DNA of 64,000 nt, from contig NZ_JASCQP010000016.1 of assembly GCF_030010555.1 (NCBI RefSeq), positions 1 to 64,000 of the forward strand, read 5' to 3'. The notes below the pieces were generated by a model that was not told the DNA's origin, did no database searches, and worked only from the letters and a program-made list of their open reading frames with translations. Position 1 is the first letter of the stretch. Every line of letters starts with the position of its first letter. Below, piece after piece: positions 28,824 to 38,306 of the stretch. This DNA comes from Halomonas rhizosphaerae (GTDB lineage Bacteria; Pseudomonadota; Gammaproteobacteria; Pseudomonadales; Halomonadaceae). The position numbers were made by a program, and so were the translations under genes.

Positions 28824-29963
28824 CTAGAGCACCACCAGATTGTCGCGGTGGATCAGCTCCGGCGCCTCCATGTAGCCGAGGATGGCCTCGATCTGGTGGC
28901 TGGGCTTGCCGACCAGCAGGCGCGCCTCGTCGGCGCCGTAATTGACCAGCCCCTTGGCCACGCGATGCCCCTGGTCGTCGACGCAGAGCACCATGTCGCC
29001 GCGGCGGAACTGGCCGCTGACCGCGGTCACCCCCACCGCCAGCAGGCTGGAGCCACTGCCCTTGAGCACCTTCACCGCGCCGGCGTCCAGGGTCATGCTG
29101 CCGCGCACCTGCAGCTGTCCCGCCAGCCAGCGCTTGCGCGCCGCCATGGGGGCCTGCTCGGGCAGCAGCAGGGTACCCAGCCGCTCACCCTCGGCCAGGC
29201 GGCCGAGCACGTCCGGCTGGCGACCGCTGGCGATCACCGTGACCGCGCCAGAGCGGGCCGCCAGCTGGGCCGCGCGCACCTTGGTGGTCATGCCACCGCG
29301 ACCGAGCGCCCCGCCACCGCCGGCCACCGCGGCCAGGCTCGGGTCGTCGGCGCGCCCCTCGGCGATCAGCCGCGCCTCGGGATGGCTGCGCGGGTCGGCA
29401 TCGAACAGCCCCTCCTGGTCGGTGAGGATCACCAGGGCGTCGGCCTCCAGCAGGTTGGCGACCAGGGCGCCCAGAGTGTCGTTGTCGCCGAAGCGGATCT
29501 CGTCGGTGACCACGGTGTCGTTCTCGTTGACCACCGGCACCACCCGCAGCGCGACCAGGGTGCGCAGCGCCGACCGGGCATTGAGGTAGCGCTTGCGGTT
29601 GGAGAGGTCGTCGTGGGTGAGCAGCACCTGGGCGGTGAGCAAGCCATGGCGGGCGAAGTGGCCCTCGTAGCACTCGGTGAGGCCGTTCTGGCCCACCGCC
29701 GCCGCGGCCTGGAGCTCGTGAACCGCCGAGGGCCGGGCCTGCCAGCCCAGGCGCACCATGCCGGCGGCTACCGCCCCCGAGGAGACCAGCACCACCTCGA
29801 TGCCCCGGCGATGCAGCGCGGCGATCTGGTCCACCCAGCCGCCAATGGCCGCCTCGTCGAGGCCGCGGCCGTCGTTGGTCAGCAGCGCGCTGCCGATCTT
29901 CACCACCACCCGGCGGGCGCCGATCAGCGCCTCGCGGCCTGCCACCTGCTCGTTGCTTTCCAT
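28824..29963 (-). CDS. proB: Glutamate 5-kinase
   Basis: First step of proline synthesis. Amino-acid kinase fold: [19 protein letters not shown] near residue 20, [43 protein letters not shown]-terminal PUA domain from about 280 ([21 protein letters not shown]). 379 residues. Follows obgE by 53 bases on the same strand, as in pseudomonads. Proline also matters in osmoadaptation of halophiles, but nothing here shows salt regulation. Confidence 0.96.
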   Translation of the reverse strand: MESNEQVAGREALIGARRVVVKIGSALLTNDGRGLDEAAIGGWVDQIAALHRRGIEVVLVSSGAVAAGMVRLGWQARPSAVHELQAAAAVGQNGLTECYEGHFARHGLLTAQVLLTHDDLSNRKRYLNARSALRTLVALRVVPVVNENDTVVTDEIRFGDNDTLGALVANLLEADALVILTDQEGLFDADPRSHPEARLIAEGRADDPSLAAVAGGGGALGRGGMTTKVRAAQLAARSGAVTVIASGRQPDVLGRLAEGERLGTLLLPEQAPMAARKRWLAGQLQVRGSMTLDAGAVKVLKGSGSSLLAVGVTAVSGQFRRGDMVLCVDDQGHRVAKGLVNYGADEARLLVGKPSHQIEAILGYMEAPELIHRDNLVVL

Positions 29964-30016
29964 CCTTTCCTCGGCTCACCCGTCAACGGGCACCCAGCTT
30001 GCGGATCGACCGCCCC

Positions 30017-31189
30017 TCAGGGCGCGTACTCGACCTCGACGTCATAGTCGTCGTCATCCTCGTCATCGCGCTTGCGCTTGCGGCCCAGGCGGGCCTCGGT
30101 GCGGGCCACCGCCTCGTCCTCCATGCGCGCGCGCATCTCGCGGGCCCGCTCGGCGGCCTCCTCGTCCTCGTTCTCGAGGCGGCGCTGCTCGGTGAGCCAG
30201 CGATAGGCGGCCTGGACCAGGGCATCGGTGCCGTCGCTGGAAATCGCCGAGATGCGGAACACCGGCCCTTCCCAGCCCAGACGACGGACGATCTCGTCGG
30301 CCACCGCCTCGCGCTCCTCGGTCGGCAGCAGGTCGAGCTTGTTGAGCACCAGCCAGCGCGGCAGCTCGGCCAGCGCCGGGGAGAACTCGCCCAGCTCGTG
30401 GATGATCGCCTCGGCGGCCTCCACGGGGTCGGACTCGTCGAAGGGCGCCACGTCGACCACATGGAACAGCAACCGGGTGCGGGTCAGGTGCTTGAGGAAG
30501 CGCAGCCCCAGGCCGGCGCCGTCGGAGGCCCCCTCGATCAGGCCGGGCACGTCGGCCATCACGAAGTGCTCGTGCAGGCCAAGCTTCACCACGCCCAGGT
30601 TGGGCACCAGGGTGGTGAAGGGGTAGTTGGCGACCTTGGGCTTGGCCGCGGAGACCGAGCGGATCAGCGTCGACTTGCCAGCATTGGGCAGGCCCAGCAG
30701 GCCCACGTCGGCCATCACCTTCATCTCCAGGCGCAGGTTGCGGCGCTCGCCCTCGGTGCCCGGCGTGGTGCGCCGCGGCGCCCGGTTGGTGGAGGACTTG
30801 AAGTGGATGTTGCCGAGCCCCCGACGACCGCCCTGGGCGACCAGCACCACCTGGCCGATCTCCGTAACGTCGGCGATCACCTCGAGGGTATCCTCGTCGA
30901 TCACCGTGGTGCCCACCGGCACCTTGACGTGCAGGTCCTCGCCGGCGCGCCCGCTCATCTGCCGGCCCATGCCGGGCTGGCCGTTCTGCGCCTTGTAGAA
31001 GCGCTGGTACTTGAAGTCGATGAGGGTGTTGAGGGCATCGTCCCCGATCAGGTAGACGGTGCCGCCATGGCCCCCATCGCCGCCGTCGGGGCCGCCCTTG
31101 GGCACATACTTCTCGCGGCGGAAGCTCAGGCAGCCATTGCCGCCCTTGCCGGCTTCCACGATGATCGAGGCTTCGTCGACGAACTGCAT
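30017..31189 (-). CDS. obgE: GTPase ObgE/CgtA
   Basis: Ribosome-associated GTPase for 50S maturation and stress control. Glycine-rich Obg domain ([33 protein letters not shown], residues 15-45), G1 [10 protein letters not shown] near 167, G3 [11 protein letters not shown]4 NKLDLL. The C-terminal tail is short, Arg-rich then strongly acidic (DDEDDDDYD). 390 residues. Separated from rpmA by a terminator but probably reached by read-through. Confidence 0.97.
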   Translation of the reverse strand: MQFVDEASIIVEAGKGGNGCLSFRREKYVPKGGPDGGDGGHGGTVYLIGDDALNTLIDFKYQRFYKAQNGQPGMGRQMSGRAGEDLHVKVPVGTTVIDEDTLEVIADVTEIGQVVLVAQGGRRGLGNIHFKSSTNRAPRRTTPGTEGERRNLRLEMKVMADVGLLGLPNAGKSTLIRSVSAAKPKVANYPFTTLVPNLGVVKLGLHEHFVMADVPGLIEGASDGAGLGLRFLKHLTRTRLLFHVVDVAPFDESDPVEAAEAIIHELGEFSPALAELPRWLVLNKLDLLPTEEREAVADEIVRRLGWEGPVFRISAISSDGTDALVQAAYRWLTEQRRLENEDEEAAERAREMRARMEDEAVARTEARLGRKRKRDDEDDDDYDVEVEYAP

Positions 31190-31227
31190 CTCTTACTCTC
31201 CTGACGGCCCATGCCGCCATGATACAA

Positions 31228-31253
31228 GAAGGCCCCGCCTGGGCGGGGCCTTC
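31228..31253. terminator. rpmA terminator
   Basis: GAAGGCCCCGCC-TGG-GCGGGGCCTTC; on the minus strand it is followed by TTGTATCAT. Located 22 bases past the rpmA stop. Confidence 0.85.
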
Positions 31254-31274
31254 TCGCTGCAAGCGTCAGGGATC

Positions 31275-31532
31275 TCAGGCAGAGACGACACTGACGAACT
31301 TGCGGTTCTTCGGACCCTTGGTCTCGAACTTGACCACGCCCTCGTCCAGCGCGAACAGGGTATGGTCCTTGCCGATACCGACGCCGGTGCCGGCGTGGAA
31401 CTTGGTGCCACGCTGGCGGACGATGATGTTGCCCGGGTTGACGACCTGGCCGCCGAACAGCTTGACGCCGAGGCGTTTGGATTCGCTGTCGCGACCGTTA
31501 CGGGTGGAACCCGCTGCCTTCTTGTGAGCCAT
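31275..31532 (-). CDS. rpmA: 50S ribosomal protein L27
   Basis: [24 protein letters not shown], the L27 N-terminus that reaches the peptidyl-transferase centre, with no cleavable extension. 85 residues. Downstream of rplU by 34 bases. Confidence 0.98.
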   Translation of the reverse strand: MAHKKAAGSTRNGRDSESKRLGVKLFGGQVVNPGNIIVRQRGTKFHAGTGVGIGKDHTLFALDEGVVKFETKGPKNRKFVSVVSA

Positions 31533-31566
31533 TGCAAATACCTCGCTCGTTCAGGGGAACAGCCGC

Positions 31567-31878
31567 TTACGCGGAGATCCCGGTGATCTTGACTTCAGTG
31601 AACCACTGGCGGTGGCCCTGACGCTTCATGTGGTGCTTGCGACGACGGAACTTGATGATGGTGACCTTGTCGCCACGACCGTGGGAGACGACCTCGGCCG
31701 CCACCTTGGCACCGTCGACCAGCGGGGCGCCAACGGTGACGTCCTCGTCATTGCCCACCAGCAGGACCTCGTCGAACTCGATGGTGTCGCCGGTCGGCAC
31801 TTCCAGCTTCTCGAGCTTGAGAGTCTGGCCTTCCTGAACGCGGTACTGCTTGCCACCGCTCTTGATAACTGCGTACAT
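31567..31878 (-). CDS. rplU: 50S ribosomal protein L21
   Basis: [18 protein letters not shown] start and [17 protein letters not shown]-terminal part identify L21; 103 residues. ATG 31878 has GGAGAGAA upstream. Leads the rplU-rpmA-obgE group and is divergent from ispB. Confidence 0.98.
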   Translation of the reverse strand: MYAVIKSGGKQYRVQEGQTLKLEKLEVPTGDTIEFDEVLLVGNDEDVTVGAPLVDGAKVAAEVVSHGRGDKVTIIKFRRRKHHMKRQGHRQWFTEVKITGISA

Positions 31879-32170
31879 GCTTTTCTCTCCAGGACTCATC
31901 GGGTGTTGGCTCTTCATCGACCTGCTGCGAGTGGCGCCCCTTCCGGCAGCCATCTGACAGGGAGCGTGATGAGTGGGTCGCGGATTATAACCGCGGGCGA
32001 ACGACCGCACAACCCGTGGAGCGCCCTCCCGGGGGCGTGGCCGGCACCCCGGCCGAGGGCCCACCAGCACCGGCTTGACGCCCCCATGGGGGCCCCATAG
32101 CATGGCCGGCAACCCGATGCCAGAAGGGGCGCCCGTCGCCCCGGCCCCACCTACCCGCGAAACCGCCTCC
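31879..32170. other. rplU-ispB divergent promoter region
   Basis: About 290 bases between the two start codons. No gene; the segment 31975-31995 (GTCGCGGATTATAACCGCGG) has an inverted CCGCGG-type repeat around TTATAA and may hold the rplU -10. Longer in-frame starts for ispB exist at 32102 and 32117 but lack ribosome binding sites. Confidence 0.4.
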
Positions 32171-33172
32171 ATGCCAGCCAACGCCGCACCGCCCCAGTCA
32201 CCCGCGCTCGCGTCGCCCCTTCATGCCGCGGTGGCCGATGATTTCCTCGCCGTGAACCGCACCATCATGGACCAGCTCGCCTCGCGCATCCCGCTGGTGG
32301 AGACCATCGGCCAGTACATCATCGAGAGCGGCGGCAAGCGGCTGCGCCCGCTGCTGGTGCTGCTGGCGGCGCGCTCACTGGGCTACGCCGGCGACCGGCA
32401 CATCACCCTGGCCACGCTGGTCGAGTTCATGCACACCTCGACGCTGCTGCATGACGACGTGGTCGACGAGTCCCACATGCGACGCGGCAAGGCCACGGCC
32501 AACGATGCCTGGGGCAACGCTCCCTCGGTCCTGGTGGGCGACTTCCTCTACTCCCGCTCCTTCCAGATGATGGTGGAGGTGGGCTCCATGCGCATCATGG
32601 ACGTGCTCTCGCGGGCCACCTGCACCATCGCCGAGGGCGAGGTACAGCAGCTCACCAACGTGGGCAACCCCGACACCGACGAGGCGGCCTACTTCGAGAC
32701 CATCCAGGGCAAGACCGCCATGCTCTTCGAGGCGGCCTCCCACAGCGGCGCCATCCTCGCCGACGCGAGCCCCGACCAGGAGGCGGCCCTACAGCATTAC
32801 GGCCGCTACCTGGGCCTGGCCTTCCAGCTGATCGACGACCTGCTCGACTACCAGGGCGACGCCGAGGCGATGGGCAAGAACGTGGGCGACGACCTGGCCG
32901 AGGGCAAGCCGACCCTGCCGCTGATCCAGGCCATGGCCGCCGGCTCCCCCGCGCAGCGCAGCCTGGTGCGCCAGGCCATCCGCCAGGGCGGCCTCGACCA
33001 CCTGGACGAGGTGCTGGCCATCGTGCGCGACACCGGCGCCCTGGACTACACCCGGACCCGCGCCGAGGAGATGGCCGACAAGGCCCTGGCACAGCTCGAG
33101 GTGCTGCCCGAGAGCCCCTTCCGCGACAGCATGGCCGAGCTCGCCCGACTGGCCGTCGACCGGCAGAACTGA
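32171..33172 (+). CDS. ispB: Polyprenyl (octaprenyl/nonaprenyl) diphosphate synthase
   Basis: Makes the isoprenoid side chain of ubiquinone. First aspartate-rich motif [15 protein letters not shown] (DDxxD) near residue 95 and second motif [11 protein letters not shown] near 220, with [17 protein letters not shown]. 333 residues, about 18 more at the N-terminus than E. coli IspB. Chain length cannot be read from the sequence. Confidence 0.95.
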   Translation: MPANAAPPQSPALASPLHAAVADDFLAVNRTIMDQLASRIPLVETIGQYIIESGGKRLRPLLVLLAARSLGYAGDRHITLATLVEFMHTSTLLHDDVVDESHMRRGKATANDAWGNAPSVLVGDFLYSRSFQMMVEVGSMRIMDVLSRATCTIAEGEVQQLTNVGNPDTDEAAYFETIQGKTAMLFEAASHSGAILADASPDQEAALQHYGRYLGLAFQLIDDLLDYQGDAEAMGKNVGDDLAEGKPTLPLIQAMAAGSPAQRSLVRQAIRQGGLDHLDEVLAIVRDTGALDYTRTRAEEMADKALAQLEVLPESPFRDSMAELARLAVDRQN

Positions 33173-33264
33173 GCGGCGCAAAGCCGCTCAAGGGGCTTGC
33201 ATGCCGGCAAGGCTTGCGTATAATGCGCTCCGTCGGTCAGCACAGACCCGACGCAAGAAAGAAT

Positions 33265-33341
33265 CGGAGTATAGCTCAGCTTGGTAGAGCGCTGCCTTCG
33301 GGAGGCAGAGGTCGTAGGTTCGAATCCTGCTACTCCGACCA
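33265..33341 (+). tRNA. tRNA-Pro (anticodon CGG)
   Basis: 77 nt with 7-bp acceptor stem CGGAGTA/TACTCCG, D-arm GCTCAGCTTGGTAGAGC, anticodon stem CTGCC/GGCAG with loop TTCGGGA (anticodon CGG, reads CCG), T-arm GTAGGTTCGAATCCTGC and encoded CCA end. No intron. Confidence 0.97.
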
Positions 33342-33352
33342 GAGAACACAGT

Positions 33353-33392
33353 AAAAAACCGCCACTTACGGATCATTCCGAGTGGCGGTTTT
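33353..33392 (+). terminator. tRNA-Pro terminator
   Basis: AAAACCGCCACT / AGTGGCGGTTTT, 12-bp stem with a 14-nt loop that itself pairs (CGGA/TCCG), 12 bases after the tRNA. The flanking A and T runs make it usable in both directions, so it also serves the small gene facing it. Confidence 0.85.
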
Positions 33393-33442
33393 GCGTTACT
33401 GGTCTTCCTGGTAGCGGTTATCGCCGCATGAAGGTACTCCGC

Positions 33443-33754
33443 TCAGCGGCGCAGCTTACGCACGTTAGACTGCGTCTTGGTACTGTAGGGCTTCAGCGCC
33501 GCCGCCGTGATCCGTACGGGATCGGCACCGCTGGCCGCCGCCACTGCCGCTCGCTCGCTCGCCGTGGCGAAGATCGTCGCCTTCTCCATCATCATGCCCA
33601 TGGCATCGGGGCCGGTCATCCCGCCACTGGCCATCATCATCATGCGACGGGCGATCACCTCACCGGCAGAAAGCGTCATCCTGTTGTAGGAAGAGGCCAC
33701 CTTCATCCACTCAAACATCATATTCATCGGGTTATTCGTCATTTGGTCTGGCAC
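33443..33754 (-). CDS. Small phasin-like protein (the so-called antifreeze-type family)
   Basis: 103 residues, Met/Ala-rich and predicted all-helical: NMMFEWMKVASSYNRMTLSAGEVIARRMMMMA, then MTGPDAMGMMMEKATIFATASERAAVAAASG and a basic end ALKPYSTKTQSNVRKLRR. This layout (amphipathic helix, GMMMEK helix, A-A-L-x-P-x-x-x-x-T-x-x-N-x-x-R end) matches a small family often labelled antifreeze protein in alphaproteobacterial genomes and resembling phasins; the label is not functional evidence. Role unknown, perhaps granule or membrane surface association. No operon partner. Confidence 0.6.
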   Translation of the reverse strand: MPDQMTNNPMNMMFEWMKVASSYNRMTLSAGEVIARRMMMMASGGMTGPDAMGMMMEKATIFATASERAAVAAASGADPVRITAAALKPYSTKTQSNVRKLRR

Positions 33755-34237
33755 TCCTCGTCCTTTCGGTCTCCGATCTTGCGCTTTTTCATAATATATT
33801 TCTCCGGAGAATGACTGGTATCAACGCCTGAACCTCGGCTTGAAGTCAACGAGACGCAGGGTTGGTTCAAGATACTCTTGCCGGCGATCTTTGTCGGTGC
33901 GCTGGCCCACCCTCGTCGCCACGATACTTGCCCTCATGCCATGGCCGCTGGGCTTGTCCGGCAACGGGAGAGCTTCGGCAGCCAGGCTGAGCGGATTACC
34001 GGTCCGCTTGTGTCGCCCGACTTCCTGGGGCGTCATGCCGCATGGCTTGCGGCGAGTCTACAGGGTGGGGGTACCCGGGAACGCAAGGACCGTGGCCATG
34101 CACCAGCAGAGCCGGGCATGTCCTGACGACCTCATTTGAAGAAGCACCGGGTCCTTATGTCCAGGTGCGTGCCGTTGCCCCGGCACCGACCGCCTGATGA
34201 AGGGGCAAGACCATCGAGCATCCGGCCCCCTGACTCA
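33755..34237. other. Gene-poor stretch between the phasin-like gene and uspA
   Basis: About 480 bases in which I see no supportable gene. An AT-rich promoter-like segment for the phasin-like gene lies at 33780-33815 (TTTTTCATAATATATTTC). Short open frames on both strands between 33820 and 34140 have no ribosome binding site and no recognisable sequence. Confidence 0.4.
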
Positions 34238-34690
34238 TCAGGTCACGGTAATGACGGTGCAACCGGCGGTATGGCTGACCTTGTGGGAGACGCTGCCGAA
34301 CACCATGCCACGCACGTCGCTGACGCCGCGGCTGCCCATGACGATGGCATCGACACCGAGTTCCTCGGCCTCGCCGGTGATCAGCTCCGCCGGGCGCCCC
34401 TGGCGCACCACCTCCTTGACCTCGATGCCGGAGAGATCGACGGTGGCGCGCGCCTTGTCGATCGCCTTGTGGGCCTCCTCCTTCATCCCCGCCGCCAGCT
34501 TCTCGCGCTCCTCCTCGGAGAAGGGTTCCGCCGTGCCACCGGTGAACAGGCCGATGTTGTCCGGCGGAAACTCGGCCACGGTCATCAGGTGCAGGACGGC
34601 GGACGTCCCCTTCGCCAGCTGGGCGGCCACCTGGAGTGCCTTCTCGGCATGGCTGGAACCGTCGATGGGAACGAGGATTGACTGGTACAT
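34238..34690 (-). CDS. Universal stress protein (UspA family)
   Basis: Single Usp domain: MYQSILVPIDGSSHAEKAL start and the ATP-binding signature GSRGVSDVRGMVFGSVSHKV (G-2X-G-9X-G-S) near residue 120, so it is the nucleotide-binding type. 150 residues with a loop GLFTGGTAEPFSEEEREK between strands 2 and 3. Transcribed alone. In halomonads a similar protein (TeaD) controls the ectoine transporter, but no Tea genes are next to this one. Confidence 0.93.
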   Translation of the reverse strand: MYQSILVPIDGSSHAEKALQVAAQLAKGTSAVLHLMTVAEFPPDNIGLFTGGTAEPFSEEEREKLAAGMKEEAHKAIDKARATVDLSGIEVKEVVRQGRPAELITGEAEELGVDAIVMGSRGVSDVRGMVFGSVSHKVSHTAGCTVITVT

Positions 34691-34753
34691 GATTTCTGTC
34701 CTTTCAGTGACATACCGGGATACCCCGCGGCACCCCTCCTGAATCCTAGCCTA

Positions 34754-34812
34754 GGCGCCTGTCGGGCTTAACGCTAATCTACTGAGAGAGTCGGTCAAAC
34801 CCGACAGGCGCC
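34754..34812. repeat. 13-bp perfect inverted repeat with 33-nt loop
   Basis: GGCGCCTGTCGGG at 34754-34766 and its exact complement at 34800-34812, between the uspA start and the end of the anion transporter. Too long a loop for a classic terminator, no T tract. A second small palindrome, CCTAGCCTAGG, abuts its left arm. Confidence 0.75.
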
Positions 34813-34844
34813 AGACGCTGACGGCAATCCGGCAATGTCCTGGA

Positions 34845-36341
34845 TCAAACGCTCCAGCCGAAACCCAGCACCGGCATGGCCAGGGCAAACACCACCAGGG
34901 TGATGACCATGACCGCCGCCAGCCCCACCAGGGCCCCGGCGCGCATCATCTCCGCCACGCTCAGCCGGCCGCTGCCGAAGACCACGGCATTGGGCGGGGT
35001 GGCCACCGGCAGCATGAAGGCACAACTCGCCGCCATGGCCACCGGCACGGAGAGCAGCAGCGGGCTGGCACCGAGGCTCACGGTCAGCGAAGCCGTCAGC
35101 GGCAGGATCGCCGCCGCGGTGGCGGTATTGCTGGTCACGTGACTCATCAGCATCACCACCACCACGACCATCGCCACCAGGCCCCAGGTCGGCCAGGCAC
35201 CGAAGGCCCCCAGCCCCTCGGCCACCGCCGCGGCCAGGCCGCTACCCTCGATCGCCGTGCCCAGGCTGAGCCCGCCGCCGACCAGCACCAGTACTCCCCA
35301 GGGCAGCTGACGGGCGCTGTCCCAGTCCATCAGGAACTGGCGCTGGCGCCAGCGGGCCGGCACCACGAACAGCAGCAGGGCCCCGATCACGGCGATGCCG
35401 GCATCGCTGAGCGACACCTGCAGCCAGGATTCCAGCAGCGGGCGGGTGACCCAGGCCAGGGCGACGAGGGCGAAGACCGCCGCCACGCGCTGCTCGGGAC
35501 GGCTCATGCGGCCCAGGTCCTCGGCCTGCTCGCGAAGGATCTCCGCCACCCCCGGCAACTCGTCGTGGCTCACCGGGTAGATCCAGCGGGTCAGCAGCCA
35601 CCAGGCGAGCACCAGCAGCAGCAGGGCGGGGGGCACGGCCACCAGCATCCACTGGGCGAAGCCGATCTCGATGTCGTAGTTGTCGGCCATGAAGCCGGCC
35701 AGCAGCGCATTGGGCGGCGTGCCGATCAGGGTGCCCATGCCACCGATGTTGGCGGCCAGGGCGATCCCCAGCAGCAACGTCAGGGCCATGTGGTGGCTGG
35801 CGCCCTCGCCGCCCTCCCGCTCCAGCATGCTCAGTACCGAGATACCGATGGGCACCATCAGCGCGGCGGTGGCGGTATTGCTGACCCACATGCTCAGGGC
35901 CGCCGTGGCGACCATGAAGCCGCCCACCAGTCGGTCCGGACGCAGTCCGGAGACGCGCAGCACCAGCATGGCGATGCGGCGGTGCAGGCTCCAGCGCTGG
36001 ATCGCCTCGGCCAACAGGAAGCCGCCGAGGAAGAGGAAGATCAGCGGATTGGCATAGGGCGCCGCCACCTGGTCGATGGGCGCCACCCCCATGAGCGGCA
36101 GCACGGCCACCGGCAGCAGGGCGGTGACCGCGATGGGCACCGGCTCCAGCACCCACCAGATCGCCATCCAGGCGGTCAGCGCCACCACCTGCCAGGCCGC
36201 CGCTGGCATCTGTGCCGGCGCTTCCACCAGCGCCAGCAGCAGGAAGGCCAGCGGCCCCAGCGCCAGCCCCAGCGGGACCTTGAGGCGCGCCAGGCGTGAC
36301 GGCGATGCCTCCGGGGCATCCACGGACGTCGAGTCGGACAT
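34845..36341 (-). CDS. DASS/SLC13-family sodium:anion (dicarboxylate) symporter
   Basis: Inner-membrane Na+-coupled carrier of the divalent anion family. About 11-13 hydrophobic segments; the two SNT-type Na+/substrate motifs are visible: MWVSNTATAALMVPIG near residue 150 and MSHVTSNTATAAAILP near residue 400, plus GGFLLAEAIQRWSLHRRIA. 498 residues. GGGAGGAG lies directly before ATG 36341. Substrate (succinate, malate, sulfate or another anion) cannot be fixed by eye. It stands between uspA and a phospholipase-D lipoprotein with no clear functional link. Confidence 0.9.
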   Translation of the reverse strand: MSDSTSVDAPEASPSRLARLKVPLGLALGPLAFLLLALVEAPAQMPAAAWQVVALTAWMAIWWVLEPVPIAVTALLPVAVLPLMGVAPIDQVAAPYANPLIFLFLGGFLLAEAIQRWSLHRRIAMLVLRVSGLRPDRLVGGFMVATAALSMWVSNTATAALMVPIGISVLSMLEREGGEGASHHMALTLLLGIALAANIGGMGTLIGTPPNALLAGFMADNYDIEIGFAQWMLVAVPPALLLLVLAWWLLTRWIYPVSHDELPGVAEILREQAEDLGRMSRPEQRVAAVFALVALAWVTRPLLESWLQVSLSDAGIAVIGALLLFVVPARWRQRQFLMDWDSARQLPWGVLVLVGGGLSLGTAIEGSGLAAAVAEGLGAFGAWPTWGLVAMVVVVVMLMSHVTSNTATAAAILPLTASLTVSLGASPLLLSVPVAMAASCAFMLPVATPPNAVVFGSGRLSVAEMMRAGALVGLAAVMVITLVVFALAMPVLGFGWSV

Positions 36342-36392
36342 GGCTCCTCCCTGTCGTCGGCTGTTCCCAGCATACACGGGGGACGGAAGGCG

Positions 36393-37967
36393 TCAGAGCC
36401 AGGGCTCCAGCCCCAGCACGCCGCTGAGCCAGGCGATCAGACGCGCCCACGACGAGCCCGGTTCACGCTCGAGGTGAACCGGCCGGCCATCGATCAGCGT
36501 CAGCCAGTGCAGCCGTCCCCGGTCATCGAGCTCGAGGGCATAGCTCTGCTGGGGGCTCGCCCCCTCGGCCACGAACGCCATGAAGTCGTCGAACAGCGGC
36601 CCGCTCTCGGCGAGCACCCCCACCTCGGTGTTCCACCACACCGAACGGGGATCGGCATTGGCCGAGCCCACGAAGAGCCGATCCCGATCGATGCCCAGCG
36701 CCTTGATGTGCAGCACCGAGCCAGAGCTGCCGAGATGCTCGTCGCGCGAGTCGCCGTCACCCTCCAGGTCGCCGCGCAGCTCGAAGAGCGCCACGCCACT
36801 CTCCAGCAGCGCCGCCCGGTAGGGCGCGTAGGCGCCGTGGACGACCGGCATGTCGGAGGCCTCCAGGGAGTTGGTGACCACCGTCACCTCGACGCCCGCT
36901 TCGGCAAGAGCCTGCAGCCGGCGGCTGCCCGCCTCGGTGGGCACGAAATAGGCGGAGACCAGCAGCAGCCGCGACTCGGGGGCCACCCGCTGCGCCAGCT
37001 GGCCGGCCATGGTCTCGGCCAGTGGTGGCCGACCGCGGCGCGCCGGCTTGCCGGGCGGGTCCCAGAGGGCCTCGGCCCCTCCCCAGTGGAGGGCATCGGC
37101 CAGCCGGGTGCGGGAACGGCTCTCGTAGCGCTCGCGCAGGGCCATGAAGTAGGTCGAGTCGCTGCGCGCCTCGAGCCAGGCGGCCAGCCGGTCGCGCAGC
37201 ACCCGCCAGGCGCCGGGGTCGGCCTGGCGATAGCGGCCGATGGGCTGGGCCAGGCCATGGTTCCAGTAGAGGTCGAAGCTGCGCGACAGCGGCTCCATCA
37301 CCGGGCCCATGACCAGCAGGTCCAGGTCGGCGAAGTTGCGCGGAGAGCCCGCGCTGAAATACTCGTCGCCCAGGTTGCGCCCGCCGACGATGCCCAGGGC
37401 GTTGTCGGCGAGCCACAGCTTGTTGTGCATGCGCCGGTGCTGGCGGCCGGCCACCGGCAGCGAGGCCAGTACCCGGCTGGCCAGGTGGCCCCGCCCCAGC
37501 GGCACGGCGTTGTAGACCCGCACCTGGATGCGCGGGTGGCTGTCCAGGGCGGCCAGGCGCGCATCCTGGCCGACGGCCCCGATGTCGTCGAGCAGCAGCC
37601 TCACCGTCACGCCGCGCTCGGCGGCCTCCAGCACTCGGTGCAGCAGGGCCCGGGTGGTGATGCCATCGCCCATCAGGTAGGTCTGGATGTCCAGGCGCCG
37701 CTCGGCCCGGGCGGCGAGCAGCGAGCGCACGGCGAAGGCATCGCGGCCGTCGGCGAGCAGCGCCAGGCCGTTCAGCCGACCATGGGGCGCGGCCTGGTCG
37801 AGGGCCCAGCGGCCCAGGGCGGTGGAGGCGATCGCCTCGGGGGGCAGGGCCGAGGCGTGTTCCCGGGCGACCGGGGAGGCCGCACAGCCGGCCAGCAGCA
37901 GGGTCAGCGCCAGCAGCCCACCCCGCCACAGGCACCCTGCGACCCGGTCAGTCCACATCGCCATCAT
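36393..37967 (-). CDS. Phospholipase D-family lipoprotein (cardiolipin synthase ClsC-like)
   Basis: Secreted lipoprotein (signal ending LLLAGC, Cys near 28) with two HKD motifs: HNKLWLADNALGIVGGRN near residue 180 and HIKALGIDRDRLFVGSANAD near 420. This two-HKD layout with QTYLMGDGITTRALL and YFVPTEAG matches ClsC/YmdC-type cardiolipin synthases, which use phosphatidylethanolamine and phosphatidylglycerol. 524 residues. The start overlaps the end of the small membrane gene upstream by 20 bases. Cardiolipin synthesis versus another transphosphatidylation is not decidable from sequence. Confidence 0.85.
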   Translation of the reverse strand: MMAMWTDRVAGCLWRGGLLALTLLLAGCAASPVAREHASALPPEAIASTALGRWALDQAAPHGRLNGLALLADGRDAFAVRSLLAARAERRLDIQTYLMGDGITTRALLHRVLEAAERGVTVRLLLDDIGAVGQDARLAALDSHPRIQVRVYNAVPLGRGHLASRVLASLPVAGRQHRRMHNKLWLADNALGIVGGRNLGDEYFSAGSPRNFADLDLLVMGPVMEPLSRSFDLYWNHGLAQPIGRYRQADPGAWRVLRDRLAAWLEARSDSTYFMALRERYESRSRTRLADALHWGGAEALWDPPGKPARRGRPPLAETMAGQLAQRVAPESRLLLVSAYFVPTEAGSRRLQALAEAGVEVTVVTNSLEASDMPVVHGAYAPYRAALLESGVALFELRGDLEGDGDSRDEHLGSSGSVLHIKALGIDRDRLFVGSANADPRSVWWNTEVGVLAESGPLFDDFMAFVAEGASPQQSYALELDDRGRLHWLTLIDGRPVHLEREPGSSWARLIAWLSGVLGLEPWL

Positions 37968-38190
37968 CGTCGGCTAGGCGCCTGGCCATGGCCTTGCGCG
38001 CCTTGTTGCGGCGGTAGAGGCGCACCAGGGCGATCCACAGGGCGGCCGTCACCATGGCCGCCAGGGTCCAGCCCTGCCAGGGGCGCGCGGCATCCCCCAT
38101 CAGGGTCTCCAGGGTGATGATCAGGATGAAGCCCGTCGCCTGGCTGGCGATCGCCAGGGCGCGCAGGGTATCGAAGGCCGGTCGTGCCAT
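37948..38190 (-). CDS. Small two-helix membrane protein
   Basis: 80 residues: helix 1 IASQATGFILIITLETLMG (about 14-32), helix 2 WTLAAMVTAALWIALVRLY (about 41-59), then a basic RRNKARKAMARR stretch and an acidic end DDDGDVD. Not recognised. The overlap with the phospholipase-D gene suggests co-translation and a possible shared role. ATG with AGCGGGAGC upstream. Confidence 0.65.
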   Translation of the reverse strand: MARPAFDTLRALAIASQATGFILIITLETLMGDAARPWQGWTLAAMVTAALWIALVRLYRRNKARKAMARRLADDDGDVD

Positions 38191-38306
38191 GAGTGCTCCC
38201 GCTGGATGACAGCCCTGCCCGCCGGCAGTAGGCTTGGCGAATCGAACTCGCCCAGTGTAACCGCTGCGGCGCCCGCCGCCGACCTCTCGGGAGTCACCGC
38301 CACGAC

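Noticed and set aside
33821..34126. Small open frames on both strands behind the phasin-like gene
   Set aside because: No ribosome binding site, no recognisable sequence, and the two overlap each other; I considered a transposase remnant but could not support it.
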